This document shows positions 1 through 9,700 of a DNA stretch of 64,000 nucleotides, in pieces. Both the position numbers and the translations under genes were made by a program. Location of the stretch: the NCBI GenBank assembly GCA_937770485.1, contig CALJHX010000007.1:1-64000 (forward strand), read 5' to 3'. Position 1 is the stretch's first letter. Every line of letters starts with the position of its first letter. The notes beneath the pieces were generated by a model. The model searched no databases. It was given only the letters and a program-made list of their open reading frames with translations, and was not told where the DNA came from. This DNA comes from an uncultured Verrucomicrobiae bacterium (lineage in GTDB: Bacteria > Verrucomicrobiota > Verrucomicrobiia > Limisphaerales > UBA1096).

Positions 1-221
1 GCGGCGATACCCCAGTCGGCAAGCAACCGGGCGAACTCCGCCAGCAGCGGCTCGCCTTCCGGCAGCAGGACGCTGTGGCGTTCGGGATGGTCGGCGATGT
101 TTTTTTGGCGCTGGACCAATAGCGCGGCGTCGCCGGGGCGGTTGCGAAAAAACTCCGTTGGTTCTCCGCGCTCCAGCCCCATGCGGAATTCAAACTTGCC
201 GGGATAAAACAGGTTGTCCAT
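1..221 (-). CDS. Partial DUF3445-like protein (possible haem-dependent oxidative N-demethylase), N-terminus only
   Basis: Open reading frame on the minus strand that begins with ATG at 221 and runs off the left edge, giving about 73 residues. The start MDNLFYPGKFEFRMGLERGEP and the later PERHSVLLPE...LLAEFARLL pattern resemble the N-terminus of DUF3445 proteins, a family linked to haem-dependent oxidative N-demethylation. The catalytic part lies outside the window, so the call rests on a short stretch. It is divergent from the cytochrome c maturation operon. It was absent from the ORF track because it is cut by the window edge. Confidence 0.5.
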   Translation of the reverse strand, partial: MDNLFYPGKFEFRMGLERGEPTEFFRNRPGDAALLVQRQKNIADHPERHSVLLPEGEPLLAEFARLLADWGIA

Positions 222-343
222 CAGTCGAAATTGGCCTTGCAGGGAGGCACGATGCCAAAATCGGGACGGCTTGGCCATGCAAAGAGTTTGCCAATCGAGC
301 CTTCCCAGGTAATCTCTGTTGTCCGCCGGGAGGCGATTTGAAT

Positions 344-1459
344 TTGTATCCCACCCGGCGCGTCTGTCGGCCTGTTCGCGTGGATAAACCTAAATCCAAT
401 TATTTTCGGGACGGTATTTTTATCGTCTTTGTGCTTCTTGCCATTCTGTCGTTCGAGTTGTTTTCTAGCACCGGCGGGGAGGCTCGCACCTACAATGTCC
501 CAAAGGAAAAATCGGCCCGAGCTGCTGCACCCCGGGCTAATCCGAATCCAAGTTCGCTGATCCAGTTTGCCAAGCCGGAGGACTGGATTGACAACACTGA
601 TGCGTCTGGGCTCGCAACTCTCTCTTTTGAACTGCCCGGAAATGCCGGAGTCAGTGCCATTCCGTTGCCAGCGCGGCTGGCGGAAAACCCGATGATCGTC
701 AACATGTGGCGCGAGCAGGTGGGCCTTGGCCCGGTGGACGAAGCCTTGGTGAAAGGGCTCACCAAGCCGATTATGATCGGTGGTAGCACGGGCCGGCTTT
801 TTGACTTCGCCGGCACCAAGCCGCTCCCGGGCCAGGATGATCCACCGCGCATCGTCTCCGCGTCAGTCGTGCTCGGCCAAGTCGGCTGGTTTTTCAAGTT
901 GTCCGGCTCAGCCGGCGCGGTCGAGCCTCAGTTCGCCTCCTTCACGAATTTCATCGCGACGCTCAAGTTCCAACCGGCGGCAAGCGAGGTGAACTTTGAT
1001 AAAATAATGGCGGAGGCACGGCAGGCCAATCCGCCACCGCCCGCACCAGCCGCTGTTGCCCCGGGGTGGACCAAGCCGCCCGGTTGGGCCGAGCTGCCTC
1101 GTACCGCCATGCGCTTGGGCAATTTCACCGCCGGGGGCGGCAAAGCGGAGATCACTGTGATGACGTTCCCCGGCAACGTCGGCGGGCTGTTGGCCAACGT
1201 CAACCGCTGGCGCGGCCAAGCGGGGCTGTCCCCGCTTGATGCCGCCGGCTTGGCCAAGGCGACGGAACAAGTGAGTGTCGCCGGCACGCAGGCTACACTG
1301 GTCGAGGCCATCGGCGCCGCCACCGGTTCGCTGAGCGTGTATCACCCGGCGGACGGCCAAACGTGGTTTTACAAAATGAGCGGGCCGAGCGTTGTTGTCA
1401 CCGCTGAGAAAGGAGCGTTCATGGAATTCGTCCAGTCCATCCGGTTCCCGAAACCGTAA
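344..1459 (+). CDS. Membrane-anchored protein with two NRWR-type domains
   Basis: Not a named family that I can assign. One N-terminal membrane segment (FIVFVLLAILSF) is followed by two tandem copies of an extracytoplasmic domain of about 125 residues. The second copy shows the hallmarks best: PGW near its start, GGLLANVNRWRGQ in the middle and WFYKMSG before a final FVQSIRFP. The first copy has the weaker NMWREQVGLG and WFFKLSG. A third copy sits inside the ResB protein encoded next, so the two genes are probably functionally linked. The track start (TTG at 158) overlaps the divergent gene. I prefer TTG at 344, ten bases after a GGGAGG ribosome site. GTG at 380 is an alternative that still keeps the membrane segment. 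Confidence 0.75.
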   Translation: MYPTRRVCRPVRVDKPKSNYFRDGIFIVFVLLAILSFELFSSTGGEARTYNVPKEKSARAAAPRANPNPSSLIQFAKPEDWIDNTDASGLATLSFELPGNAGVSAIPLPARLAENPMIVNMWREQVGLGPVDEALVKGLTKPIMIGGSTGRLFDFAGTKPLPGQDDPPRIVSASVVLGQVGWFFKLSGSAGAVEPQFASFTNFIATLKFQPAASEVNFDKIMAEARQANPPPPAPAAVAPGWTKPPGWAELPRTAMRLGNFTAGGGKAEITVMTFPGNVGGLLANVNRWRGQAGLSPLDAAGLAKATEQVSVAGTQATLVEAIGAATGSLSVYHPADGQTWFYKMSGPSVVVTAEKGAFMEFVQSIRFPKP

Positions 1460-1465
1460 ATCGCG

Positions 1466-3088
1466 ATGCAGTTACTCAAGCTTTTTGTCCAGTTTTGGTG
1501 CTCGTTGCGCCTGACCGTGACCTGCCTCATCGGGGCGATGGTGCTGGTGTTTGTCGGCACGCTGGCGCAGGTGGACCAGGGACTTTACGATGCGCAGAAA
1601 AAATATTTCCGCAGCTATTTTCTCGTGCCGGAAAGCATCGGCGGCGCGGGCTGGGCGCAAATCCGAGTCGGTAGTTCGCAGTGGATGCCGCCGGAGCATT
1701 GGAACGAAATCGAGGGTTCTCAGTTTAGCCTGATCGACTTTGAGTCCGTGCACGACGGCCAGCGGGCGGCTATCTCGGTCACCAAGTTGGCCAAGAACGC
1801 GGGCGGGGAACTGGCCAATGTCAACCGCTGGCGCAAACAGATCGGCCTCGGGGAAATCGAGCAAGCGCAACTAGACAAAACAAAACAGCCGTTCGCAGTG
1901 GACGGCAACCCTGGGACGTTCGTCGAGATGAGTGGAACCCGTGATGGCAAGCCGGCCACGACGCTGGGCGTCATTCACACCATCACCTATCGGACGCTAC
2001 CAGAGACCTGGTTTTACAAGATCACCGGCGATACCGCAGCGGTAGTGAAGGAAAAGGATGTCTTCCGTGACTACGTGCGGTCGGCCCGCTACCCGGTGAT
2101 GTTCAAGTTTCCTTTCGTTGGCGGCTACCTCCTGGGCATCACGCTGCTGGTCAATCTGCTCGCCGCGCACTTTCAGCGGTTCAAGTTCTCCCGGAAAAAG
2201 ATCGGCATTTCCATGACGCACGCCGGGCTGATTTTCATGCTGCTTGGCCAGTTGGTCACCGACAAGTTCCAGGTCGAAAGCAACCTTCGGCTCGAGGAGG
2301 GCCAGACCAAGGGCTACTCCATCAGTGGCAACGAGTGTGAACTGGTGATCATCGACAAAAGCAAGCCGAGCACGGACACCGTCGCCGCTATCCCGGCGGA
2401 GGTACTCGGCAAAAATAAAACCTACCCGGCTGGCAGCCTGCCATTCGAGGTGACCGTGTTGGACTACTTTACGAACTCCGACCTTGGACAGCTTGGCCAA
2501 GAGCAGCCAAACAAAGCCACTCACGGCAAAGGACTTGAGTTGGCAGCGATCGACAAGGAATCGGTCACATCGCTCGAGGAGGTCAACTTCCCCGGCGCGT
2601 ATATCCAGCTCCGATCCACCGAGGGTATCGAGCTTGGCACCTGGATGGTCTCTGCGCTATTCGGCGCACTCCGCCAACCGATCCCCGAGCAGACCTTCGA
2701 GCACGACGGCAAGGAGTACGAGTTGGCCCTGCGCTTCAAGCGCTACTATACGCCGTACGACATCGAATTGATCGATTTTAAACACGACAAGTTTCAAGGG
2801 ACAGAAAAGGCGCGTAACTTCTCCAGCCTAGTAACCGTGCGAGACCGCGCCAGCGGGGCTGAGCGCGAGGTGAACATCTGGATGAACCATCCGCTTCGCA
2901 CCCAAGGCAAGACCTACTTTCAGGCCAGCTTCGACCCGGAAAACGATAAGGCCACCGTTTTGCAGGTTGTACGCAATCCCGGCTGGGTCACGCCGTATAT
3001 CTCCTGCGCGCTGGTCGGCCTTGGGCTACTCATACAGTTTTTGACCCACCTATTTTCGTTCAATAGAAAACGAAAGGCTGCCGCATGA
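1466..3088 (+). CDS. resB: Cytochrome c biogenesis protein ResB/Ccs1 with inserted NRWR domain
   Basis: System II cytochrome c maturation. ResB acts with CcsA to carry haem across the membrane and attach it to apocytochromes. The 540-residue protein has a first membrane segment near residues 10-32, two more near 212-262 (GGYLLGITLLVNLLAAHF, then SMTHAGLIFMLLGQL), a long outside domain and a last segment near 508-530, which is the ResB topology. Residues about 70-205, between the first and second membrane segments, hold an NRWR-type domain (LANVNRWRKQ, TWFYKITGD) like those in the upstream gene. I regard that as an insertion relative to ordinary ResB. The start ATG at 1466 lies 7 bases after the upstream stop. 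The stop overlaps the ccsA start by 4 bases (ATGA). Confidence 0.92.
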   Translation: MQLLKLFVQFWCSLRLTVTCLIGAMVLVFVGTLAQVDQGLYDAQKKYFRSYFLVPESIGGAGWAQIRVGSSQWMPPEHWNEIEGSQFSLIDFESVHDGQRAAISVTKLAKNAGGELANVNRWRKQIGLGEIEQAQLDKTKQPFAVDGNPGTFVEMSGTRDGKPATTLGVIHTITYRTLPETWFYKITGDTAAVVKEKDVFRDYVRSARYPVMFKFPFVGGYLLGITLLVNLLAAHFQRFKFSRKKIGISMTHAGLIFMLLGQLVTDKFQVESNLRLEEGQTKGYSISGNECELVIIDKSKPSTDTVAAIPAEVLGKNKTYPAGSLPFEVTVLDYFTNSDLGQLGQEQPNKATHGKGLELAAIDKESVTSLEEVNFPGAYIQLRSTEGIELGTWMVSALFGALRQPIPEQTFEHDGKEYELALRFKRYYTPYDIELIDFKHDKFQGTEKARNFSSLVTVRDRASGAEREVNIWMNHPLRTQGKTYFQASFDPENDKATVLQVVRNPGWVTPYISCALVGLGLLIQFLTHLFSFNRKRKAAA

Positions 3089-5127
3089 AAAAATTCGTTC
3101 CGGTCATTGTCGTTGTGGTTATGGCCTTGTGGGCCTTGATGGGGCTGGTGCGCATACCAAAGGTTGCGAGCGAAAAGCCGGACATTTACGGTTTCGGTAA
3201 ACTACCGGTGCTGCTCGACGGACGCATCCAGCCAATCGACTCCACCGCTCGAAACGCCATGCAAGTCATCCGCCACAAGTCCACAGGGCTCTACGCCCGA
3301 GACGGCGGCGAGGTGGAAACCATCCCGGCGATCGAGTGGCTGCTCGAACTGGCGGCCAAGCCAGTTGTGGCTCGCACCCGGCCGGTGTTCCGCATCGACA
3401 ACGAGGAAACCAAGGACAACCTCCGATTGGCCATGGACGAAAAACATTTCTCGGTAAACGACATCACCGCCGGGAACAATTTCGAACGCCTAGCCCGGGA
3501 GAGCGGGCGAATCCGCTCCAAGGAATCTTCTCTACGCACACCTTACGAAAAATCGCTCAAGGCCGTCGCCGACTCACTGTTGATTTACCAGCGCTTGGCC
3601 AAGAGCTTCCGGCCGCAAAACTCCGTGGACTTCGACAGTGAACTTACCCAATTTGAAACCATTTTCCCGATCGGCATGGCTGCCGTTCGAGCACACGAAA
3701 CCGATGCAGAACACAACGAGGATGACCATCAACAGTTTTCAGGATTAATCGAAACGCTGATCGATCCCAGCATACGGGACGGCGACCGGAGCGGTGTGAT
3801 GTTTTGGCCCCGGGTCATTCCGCCTGGGAAGGGCAGCAAAGCCAGCTGGCAATCCCTGAGCGCAAACCTCTTTCACAGCATCACCAACTCGGCCGCTGCA
3901 AGCAGCGACTGGAAAATTGAATTCGACACCGCAACTAAGTCATACGCTGGGATGGTCTCGGCCTACGCAAAGGGTGATGCCGCGGGATTTAACAGCACCC
4001 TTGCCGGTTACCACGATGATCTCAAGAAAAACGGGCACAGTACCGCGCTCAGCAAGACTCGCAAGGAGTTCGCCTTCAATAACTTCGACCCTTTTTACAA
4101 GTGCGAAATCCTTTACGTGCTGGCCTTCCTTCTGGCCTGCGGCGGCTGGCTCACTCTAGCCAAATGGCCAAACCAAACCTCCTATTACCTGATCGCCCTA
4201 GCCGCAGTCATCCACACGTCGGGGCTGATTTTCCGCATGTGGCTTGAGGGCCGTCCGCCGGTGACCAACCTCTACTCGGCTGCTGTGTTCGTTGGCTGGG
4301 GCGCAGTCATCCTGGGATTGATTTTGGAACGCATCTATCGCGACGGCATCGGCAATGTCGTCGCCAGCTCAGTCGGATTTGTCACCCTCCTCGTCGCTGG
4401 CGGCTTGTCGCTCAGCGGTGACACTATGGAGATGCTGCAAGCCGTGCTCGACACCAATTTCTGGCTCGCAACACATGTGGTGATCATCACCATTGGCTAC
4501 TCCGCCACCTTCGTCGCCGGCTTCCTCGCGATCGTTTATGTGTTGCGCGACTTCGTCGCCAACAAGGTGCCGTTCGACAAGACGAATCGATCATCCCTCA
4601 CAAAGATGATTTACGGCATCGTCTGTTTTGCAACGCTGTTCAGTTTTGTCGGCACGGTGCTCGGCGGCATCTGGGCGGATCAGTCGTGGGGCCGCTTCTG
4701 GGGCTGGGATCCGAAGGAGAACGGCGCGCTCATGATAGTGATCTGGAACGCCGCCATCCTGCACGCGCGCTGGGGCGGGCTGATCCGTGAGCGCGGGCTC
4801 GTCGCCATGGCGATCTTCGGCAACGCCGTCACTGCCTGGTCCTTCTTCGGCACGAACATGCTCGGCATCGGTCTGCATTCGTACGGCTTCATGGACAAGG
4901 CGTTTGCCTGGCTGATGGTGTTCGTCTGCATACAGATCGTCGTGATGACTGGTGGCCTGATGCTCGGAACGCTTGGCCAGGCGGGCAAACCGAGCGTCCA
5001 AAAAACAGGGCAAACCGCTCTGGGCCTCCCACCTTTGGCTCAACTCGCTTTCGAGGCGATTGTGATCATCGCCAGCTTCGCCGTCACGATCTTCTACCTT
5101 CTTAAGGCGCTCGGAATCTGGCTTTGA
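3085..5127 (+). CDS. ccsA: Cytochrome c biogenesis protein CcsA/ResC
   Basis: The haem-handling partner of ResB in System II cytochrome c maturation. The 680-residue protein has one N-terminal membrane segment, a long non-membrane stretch to about residue 345, then a multi-pass C-terminal half. The tryptophan-rich haem-binding signature WGRFWGWDPKE is at about residues 534-544, and histidines that could be haem ligands lie in the flanking helices (WLATHVV, GIGLHSYG). The long N-terminal region is larger than in minimal CcsA proteins. Translation is probably coupled to resB through the 4-base overlap. The multihaem-type protein encoded at 38.9 kb would be a natural client. The stop codon abuts the convergent trpS stop with no spacer. 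Confidence 0.93.
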   Translation: MKKFVPVIVVVVMALWALMGLVRIPKVASEKPDIYGFGKLPVLLDGRIQPIDSTARNAMQVIRHKSTGLYARDGGEVETIPAIEWLLELAAKPVVARTRPVFRIDNEETKDNLRLAMDEKHFSVNDITAGNNFERLARESGRIRSKESSLRTPYEKSLKAVADSLLIYQRLAKSFRPQNSVDFDSELTQFETIFPIGMAAVRAHETDAEHNEDDHQQFSGLIETLIDPSIRDGDRSGVMFWPRVIPPGKGSKASWQSLSANLFHSITNSAAASSDWKIEFDTATKSYAGMVSAYAKGDAAGFNSTLAGYHDDLKKNGHSTALSKTRKEFAFNNFDPFYKCEILYVLAFLLACGGWLTLAKWPNQTSYYLIALAAVIHTSGLIFRMWLEGRPPVTNLYSAAVFVGWGAVILGLILERIYRDGIGNVVASSVGFVTLLVAGGLSLSGDTMEMLQAVLDTNFWLATHVVIITIGYSATFVAGFLAIVYVLRDFVANKVPFDKTNRSSLTKMIYGIVCFATLFSFVGTVLGGIWADQSWGRFWGWDPKENGALMIVIWNAAILHARWGGLIRERGLVAMAIFGNAVTAWSFFGTNMLGIGLHSYGFMDKAFAWLMVFVCIQIVVMTGGLMLGTLGQAGKPSVQKTGQTALGLPPLAQLAFEAIVIIASFAVTIFYLLKALGIWL

Positions 5128-6093
5128 TCAGGCCAAACCGCAGTTTTTGCGGGCGCGGTCGAGGACGATAGTTGCCCGGGCGCGGGCTTTATCGGCACCA
5201 TCCCTCAGGACTTGGTTGACGTGGTCCAGATTGTTTTCCAACTCAGCCCGCTTCGCCCGCGCTTCCGCAAAGTATTCCCAATAATGCTCGAACAGCGCCT
5301 TTTTCAGGTCGCCGTAGCCAAGCCCACCGGCCCGCAGGCGCTCCTCCCAGTCACCGGCCACGTCTTCCGGCGCGACTAGGCGCAAAAGCTGTACAGCGAT
5401 GTTTTTGTCAGCATCCGGCTTGGGTTCCTCCGGCGGTCGGCTGTCCATCACGAGACGCATGATGGTTTTGCGCAGCGGCTTTTCATCGCCGAAAATATCG
5501 ATCGTGTTGCTGTAGCTCTTGCTCATTTTTTGGCCGTCCGTGCCGGTCACCACCGCCACCGAGTCACGAATCTTCGGCTCGGGAATGACAAAGGTCTCGC
5601 CGTAGGCCTGGTTGAACTTGATCGCGATGTCGCGCGTCACCTCGACGTGCTGTTTTTGGTCGCGCCCGACCGGCACGACGTTCGAGTCGTAAATTAAAAT
5701 ATCCGCCGCCATCAACACCGGATAGGCGAACAGCCCGTGGTTCGGGGAGAGACCCTTGGCCAGTTTGTCCTTGTAGCTGTGGCAACGCTCTAGCAGCCCC
5801 ATCGGCGTGAGCGTCGTTAGCAGCCAAGTCAGCTCGCATACCTCCGGCACATCACTTTGACGAAAGAACACTGACTCTGCTGGATCGAGCCCGCACGCGA
5901 GAAAATCCAGCGCAACATCGAGCGTGTTTTTGCGCCGCTCGTCGGCGTCGAACACCGACGTCATCGAGTGATAGTTCGCAATGAAATAATACGCCTCGCC
6001 CTGCTCCTGCAGCTCGATCGCCGGACTCATCATGCCGAAGTAGTTGCCAACATGCAGCGTCCCCGACGGTTGGATTCCCGATAAAATAATCAT
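5128..6093 (-). CDS. trpS: Tryptophanyl-tRNA synthetase
   Basis: Charges tRNA-Trp with tryptophan in the cytoplasm. The 321-residue length is usual for the bacterial enzyme. Class I signatures are visible: HVGNYFG near residue 16 (the HIGH equivalent) and GQKMSKSYSN near residue 190 (the KMSKS loop). The internal AGRDQ-type segment appears as VPVGRDQKQHVE. Transcribed convergently with ccsA, with the two stop codons directly adjacent and no visible terminator hairpin between them. Confidence 0.97.
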   Translation of the reverse strand: MIILSGIQPSGTLHVGNYFGMMSPAIELQEQGEAYYFIANYHSMTSVFDADERRKNTLDVALDFLACGLDPAESVFFRQSDVPEVCELTWLLTTLTPMGLLERCHSYKDKLAKGLSPNHGLFAYPVLMAADILIYDSNVVPVGRDQKQHVEVTRDIAIKFNQAYGETFVIPEPKIRDSVAVVTGTDGQKMSKSYSNTIDIFGDEKPLRKTIMRLVMDSRPPEEPKPDADKNIAVQLLRLVAPEDVAGDWEERLRAGGLGYGDLKKALFEHYWEYFAEARAKRAELENNLDHVNQVLRDGADKARARATIVLDRARKNCGLA

Positions 6094-6205
6094 CTACTTC
6101 GAAAAAAAACTTCAAAACACCCGGCCAAACGTGAGAACCCCCAGCCAGCAATTGCTTCTTTCAAAAAAACCGGCCAAGTTCCTAACGCCTTCGGGCGCGG
6201 CGTCA

Positions 6206-6799
6206 ATGCAAATCAACGAGGACAGAGACTGGGAAGCCCTCTATCAGGCCAACAACATTTTTTGGGATCACGGCAAGGCCTCGCCCGGTTTGGTCGATTA
6301 CTTGGCCGCGAACCCGGCGCTGCAGACCGGCGAGGCGCTCGTCCCCGGCTGTGGCCGCGGCCACGACGCCCGCGCCCTAGCCAAGGCCGGCTGGGCAGTT
6401 ACCGGGCTTGATCTCGCCCCAAGCTCCGTTCCCCTGGCCAAGCGCCTGGCCGACGAGGAGGGGCTGGCAATCGACTACCGCATCGTCGACTTTTTAAGCG
6501 ACGAGCCGCATCAGCCATTTGATATTGTGTTAGAACACACGTTGTTTTGCGCTATCCCTCCGACGCGGCGGATCGACTACGTGCAGGCCGTGCGCCGCTG
6601 GCTTAAGCCGGGCGGGCTCTACCTCGCCGTCAACTACATGATCACCGATGACAACGGCGAGCCGCCGTTCAGCACGACAACCGCCGAACTGGACGCGCGC
6701 TTCGGGGAAACGTTTGAGCTGCTCCGCCGCTGGGTGCCGCGCTCATACGAAAGCCGCGAAGGAAAGGAACTGATGAATGAATGGAAAATGAAGGGATAA
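6206..6799 (+). CDS. SAM-dependent methyltransferase, thiopurine methyltransferase (TPMT)-like
   Basis: About 197 residues starting at ATG 6206 (MQINEDRDWEALYQ). The track start at 6044 would overlap trpS and adds low-complexity sequence. The SAM-binding motif I is VPGCGRGHDARALA near residue 48, followed by an acidic LDL that would bind the ribose, and the family pattern EHTLFCAIPP is present. TPMT-like bacterial enzymes methylate small thiols, selenium or halide species. The actual substrate cannot be read from sequence. The last 19 bases overlap the next gene. Confidence 0.85.
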   Translation: MQINEDRDWEALYQANNIFWDHGKASPGLVDYLAANPALQTGEALVPGCGRGHDARALAKAGWAVTGLDLAPSSVPLAKRLADEEGLAIDYRIVDFLSDEPHQPFDIVLEHTLFCAIPPTRRIDYVQAVRRWLKPGGLYLAVNYMITDDNGEPPFSTTTAELDARFGETFELLRRWVPRSYESREGKELMNEWKMKG

Positions 6800-9700
6800 A
6801 AATTTTCAGTTTCAAGTTTTCAGTTTTCAGAAAAACTGCCGAGCTGCTGCTCGTCACTAGCCTAGGCTTGTCCAACAGCACGGCTCTCGAGTGGAGCGCC
6901 GAGGGCGGCCACCGCTGGGCCAAGCTGGCCGACCCTGGCAACGGCAAACCCGGCTTCACGTTGATGCCCCAGAAACAGACCGGCGTGCAATTCACGAACA
7001 CCCTCTCGACAGCGATTCTCATCGGGAACAAGAATCTACTGAACGGCTCCGGCGTTGCGCTCGGTGATTATGACGGCGACGGCCTGTGCGACATTTACCT
7101 CTCCCGGCTCGATGGCGAAAACGGTCTCTACCGCAACCTCGGCGACTGGCGATTCAAGGACGTCACAACCACCAGTGGCATCGCATGTCCGTCGCAGTTT
7201 TCCACCGGTGCCGTTTTCGCCGATGTCGATGGCGATCACGATCTTGACCTGCTGGTCACCGCCATGGGCCAGCCCAACCGTCTCTTCCTCAATAACGGCG
7301 ACAGTACGTTCACCGACGCCACCGCGACCGCCGGTATCGGTACGCGATACGGCAGCAACTCGATCGCCCTAGCCGACATCGACAATGACGGCGACCTCGA
7401 TTTGTACATCGTCAACTACGGCGCGAAGTCCGTTCTGAAGGACGGCGGCAAGCTGGACATCGTCCGTGAAAACAACCGGCTCACCGTGCGCGGCCCTTAC
7501 GCGAACCGAATAAAGTTCATCGGCAACAAGATGTTTGAATTCGGTGAGCCGGACGAGTTTTACCTCAACGACGGCGACGGCCGTTTCACCCTTATGGAAT
7601 GGGCCGATAGCCGATTCAAGACCCACGACGGAGAGCCTCTCGCTGAGCCGTACCGGGATCAGGGTTTGAGCGCGATTTTCCGCGACATGAACGGTGATCA
7701 CGCGCCAGATTTGTTCATTGCCAACGACGGCTTCACCGAGGATCGCTGCTGGATCAATGACGGCTCCGGGCGCTTCCGCGAAATCTCTCCGCTCGCCATC
7801 CGGCAGCTCAGCTACTCGGCGATGGGCGTTGACTTTGCTGACATCAACCGCGACGGACACGATGACTTTTTCGTCGTCGAGATGCTCAGCCGCAGTCACG
7901 AGCGACGCCTCACGCAGCAGGGCACGGTTCCCGGCTCGAGTATCGCCTCCGGCAATTTCACCCACCAGCCGCAGAGCCGGCGAAACTGCCTTTACGTCGC
8001 ACGTGGCGATGGCACCTACGCCGAGACAGCGTACTTCTCCGGCGTAGCTGCTTCCGAGTGGTCGTGGAGCAGCATCTTCCTCGACGTCGACCTCGACGGC
8101 TGGGAGGACATTCTTGTCACCAACGGTTTCGAGTTCGACACGGACGACCTCGACACACAGGCCCGCATCAGCCGACTCGGCAACCTGGGCGTGGCGCAGA
8201 AACGAAAAACCATTTTTTTGTTTCCGCCACTCGACACGCCCAATGTCGCCTTCCGCAACCTGGGCAACTTGCGCTTCGAGGAGGTTGGCGCCAAGTGGGG
8301 CTTTGACGACAAACACGACGGTAACGGCATGGCTCTCGGCGACCTCGACAACGATGGCGACCTCGACGCCGTGGTCAGCTGCCTTAAAGGCCCGGCATTG
8401 CTCTACCGCAACAATGCCGTCGCACCCCGAGTCGCCATCTGCCTGGCTGGCAGCGGCAAAAATACCGAGGGCACCGGGGGCCGCGTTCGTGTCATCAGCA
8501 CTGTTGGCCAAAAACCGCAGTCGCAGGAAATCATGAGCGGCGGTCGCTACGTCAGTGGCGACCAGGCGAGGCGCACCTTCGCCGCCCGAACTGACAAGCC
8601 TTTCACCATCGAGATCTATTGGCGTGACGGCACCCGCACCGCCTTGGCCAACGCGAAAGCCGGGCGGCTGTACGAAATCCGCCAAAAAGATAGCCAGCCG
8701 ATTAAGCCTAAAAACAAATTAAAAAAGATATTTTTCAATGATTTGAGCGCCCAGCTTGGCCATGAGCACAAGCCCTCGGTGAGGAACGATTTCGCTATTC
8801 AACCCGCGCTGCCGTTCCGTCTGAGCCACTCAGGTCCGGCCTTAGCCAATGCTGACATCGACGGTGACGGTGACCAGGACTTGATCATTACCGACACCTC
8901 CGACGCCCGGTTAACTTTCCTGCTGAACGATGGCAACGGCGTTTTCACTGAGTCACCTAACTCGCTGCCTGTCGGCGGAACAGGCGTTGTTGTTTTCGAC
9001 GATGGCCAAGCACAACGACTGCTGCACCTTTCAGAGCCGCCGATGCTTTACTCGATGGCCAACGGCCAACTGAGCCTGGCCAAGCGCTTGGCTTTCGACG
9101 GCATACCGAGTTGTGCGGCCGCTCTTGATGCCGATGGCGACGGCGACACGGACCTATTCATCGGTGGCAGTTCATCGCTTGGCCAATTCCCTGTGGCCTC
9201 TCCATCCCAGTTATTTTTAAATGACGATGGCAATTACACCTCCTCACGCTTGGTTGATGTCGGGCTCGTGAGCGGTTGTGTAACCGCCGACATGGATGGC
9301 AACGGTGATACCGACTTGGTACTTGCCTGTGAATGGGGCAGCTTGAAGTTGCTTCTCAACGACGGCGGCAAGTTCACCGACGCGAGTGCGGCATGGGGCT
9401 TGGCCAAGTTCACCGGGCTGTGGCACGGCGTGGCAGTGGCGGATTTCGATGGCGACGGAAAACCGGACATCGCTGCGAGCAACGCCGGGCGCAACACGGC
9501 TTACGAATTGTATCCGCTGCCGGTGCGGTTGTTTTATGGCGACGCCAACGGGGACGGTATGATCGAACTGGCTGAAGCCTTCGCCGACAAAAAAACAAAA
9601 CAGTGGAAACCAATTCGCACACTAGAAGTTTTCGCCAAAACGTTTCCGCACATCCAGGGCACGATCACCCGCAACAAGATATTCGCGGCCGCATCTCTGC

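Noticed and set aside
7369-8685. 438-residue minus-strand ORF inside the FG-GAP/UnbV gene
   Set aside because: Antisense of calcium-loop repeats (GAC GGC codons read backward as GCC GTC). Alanine/valine-rich with no domain.
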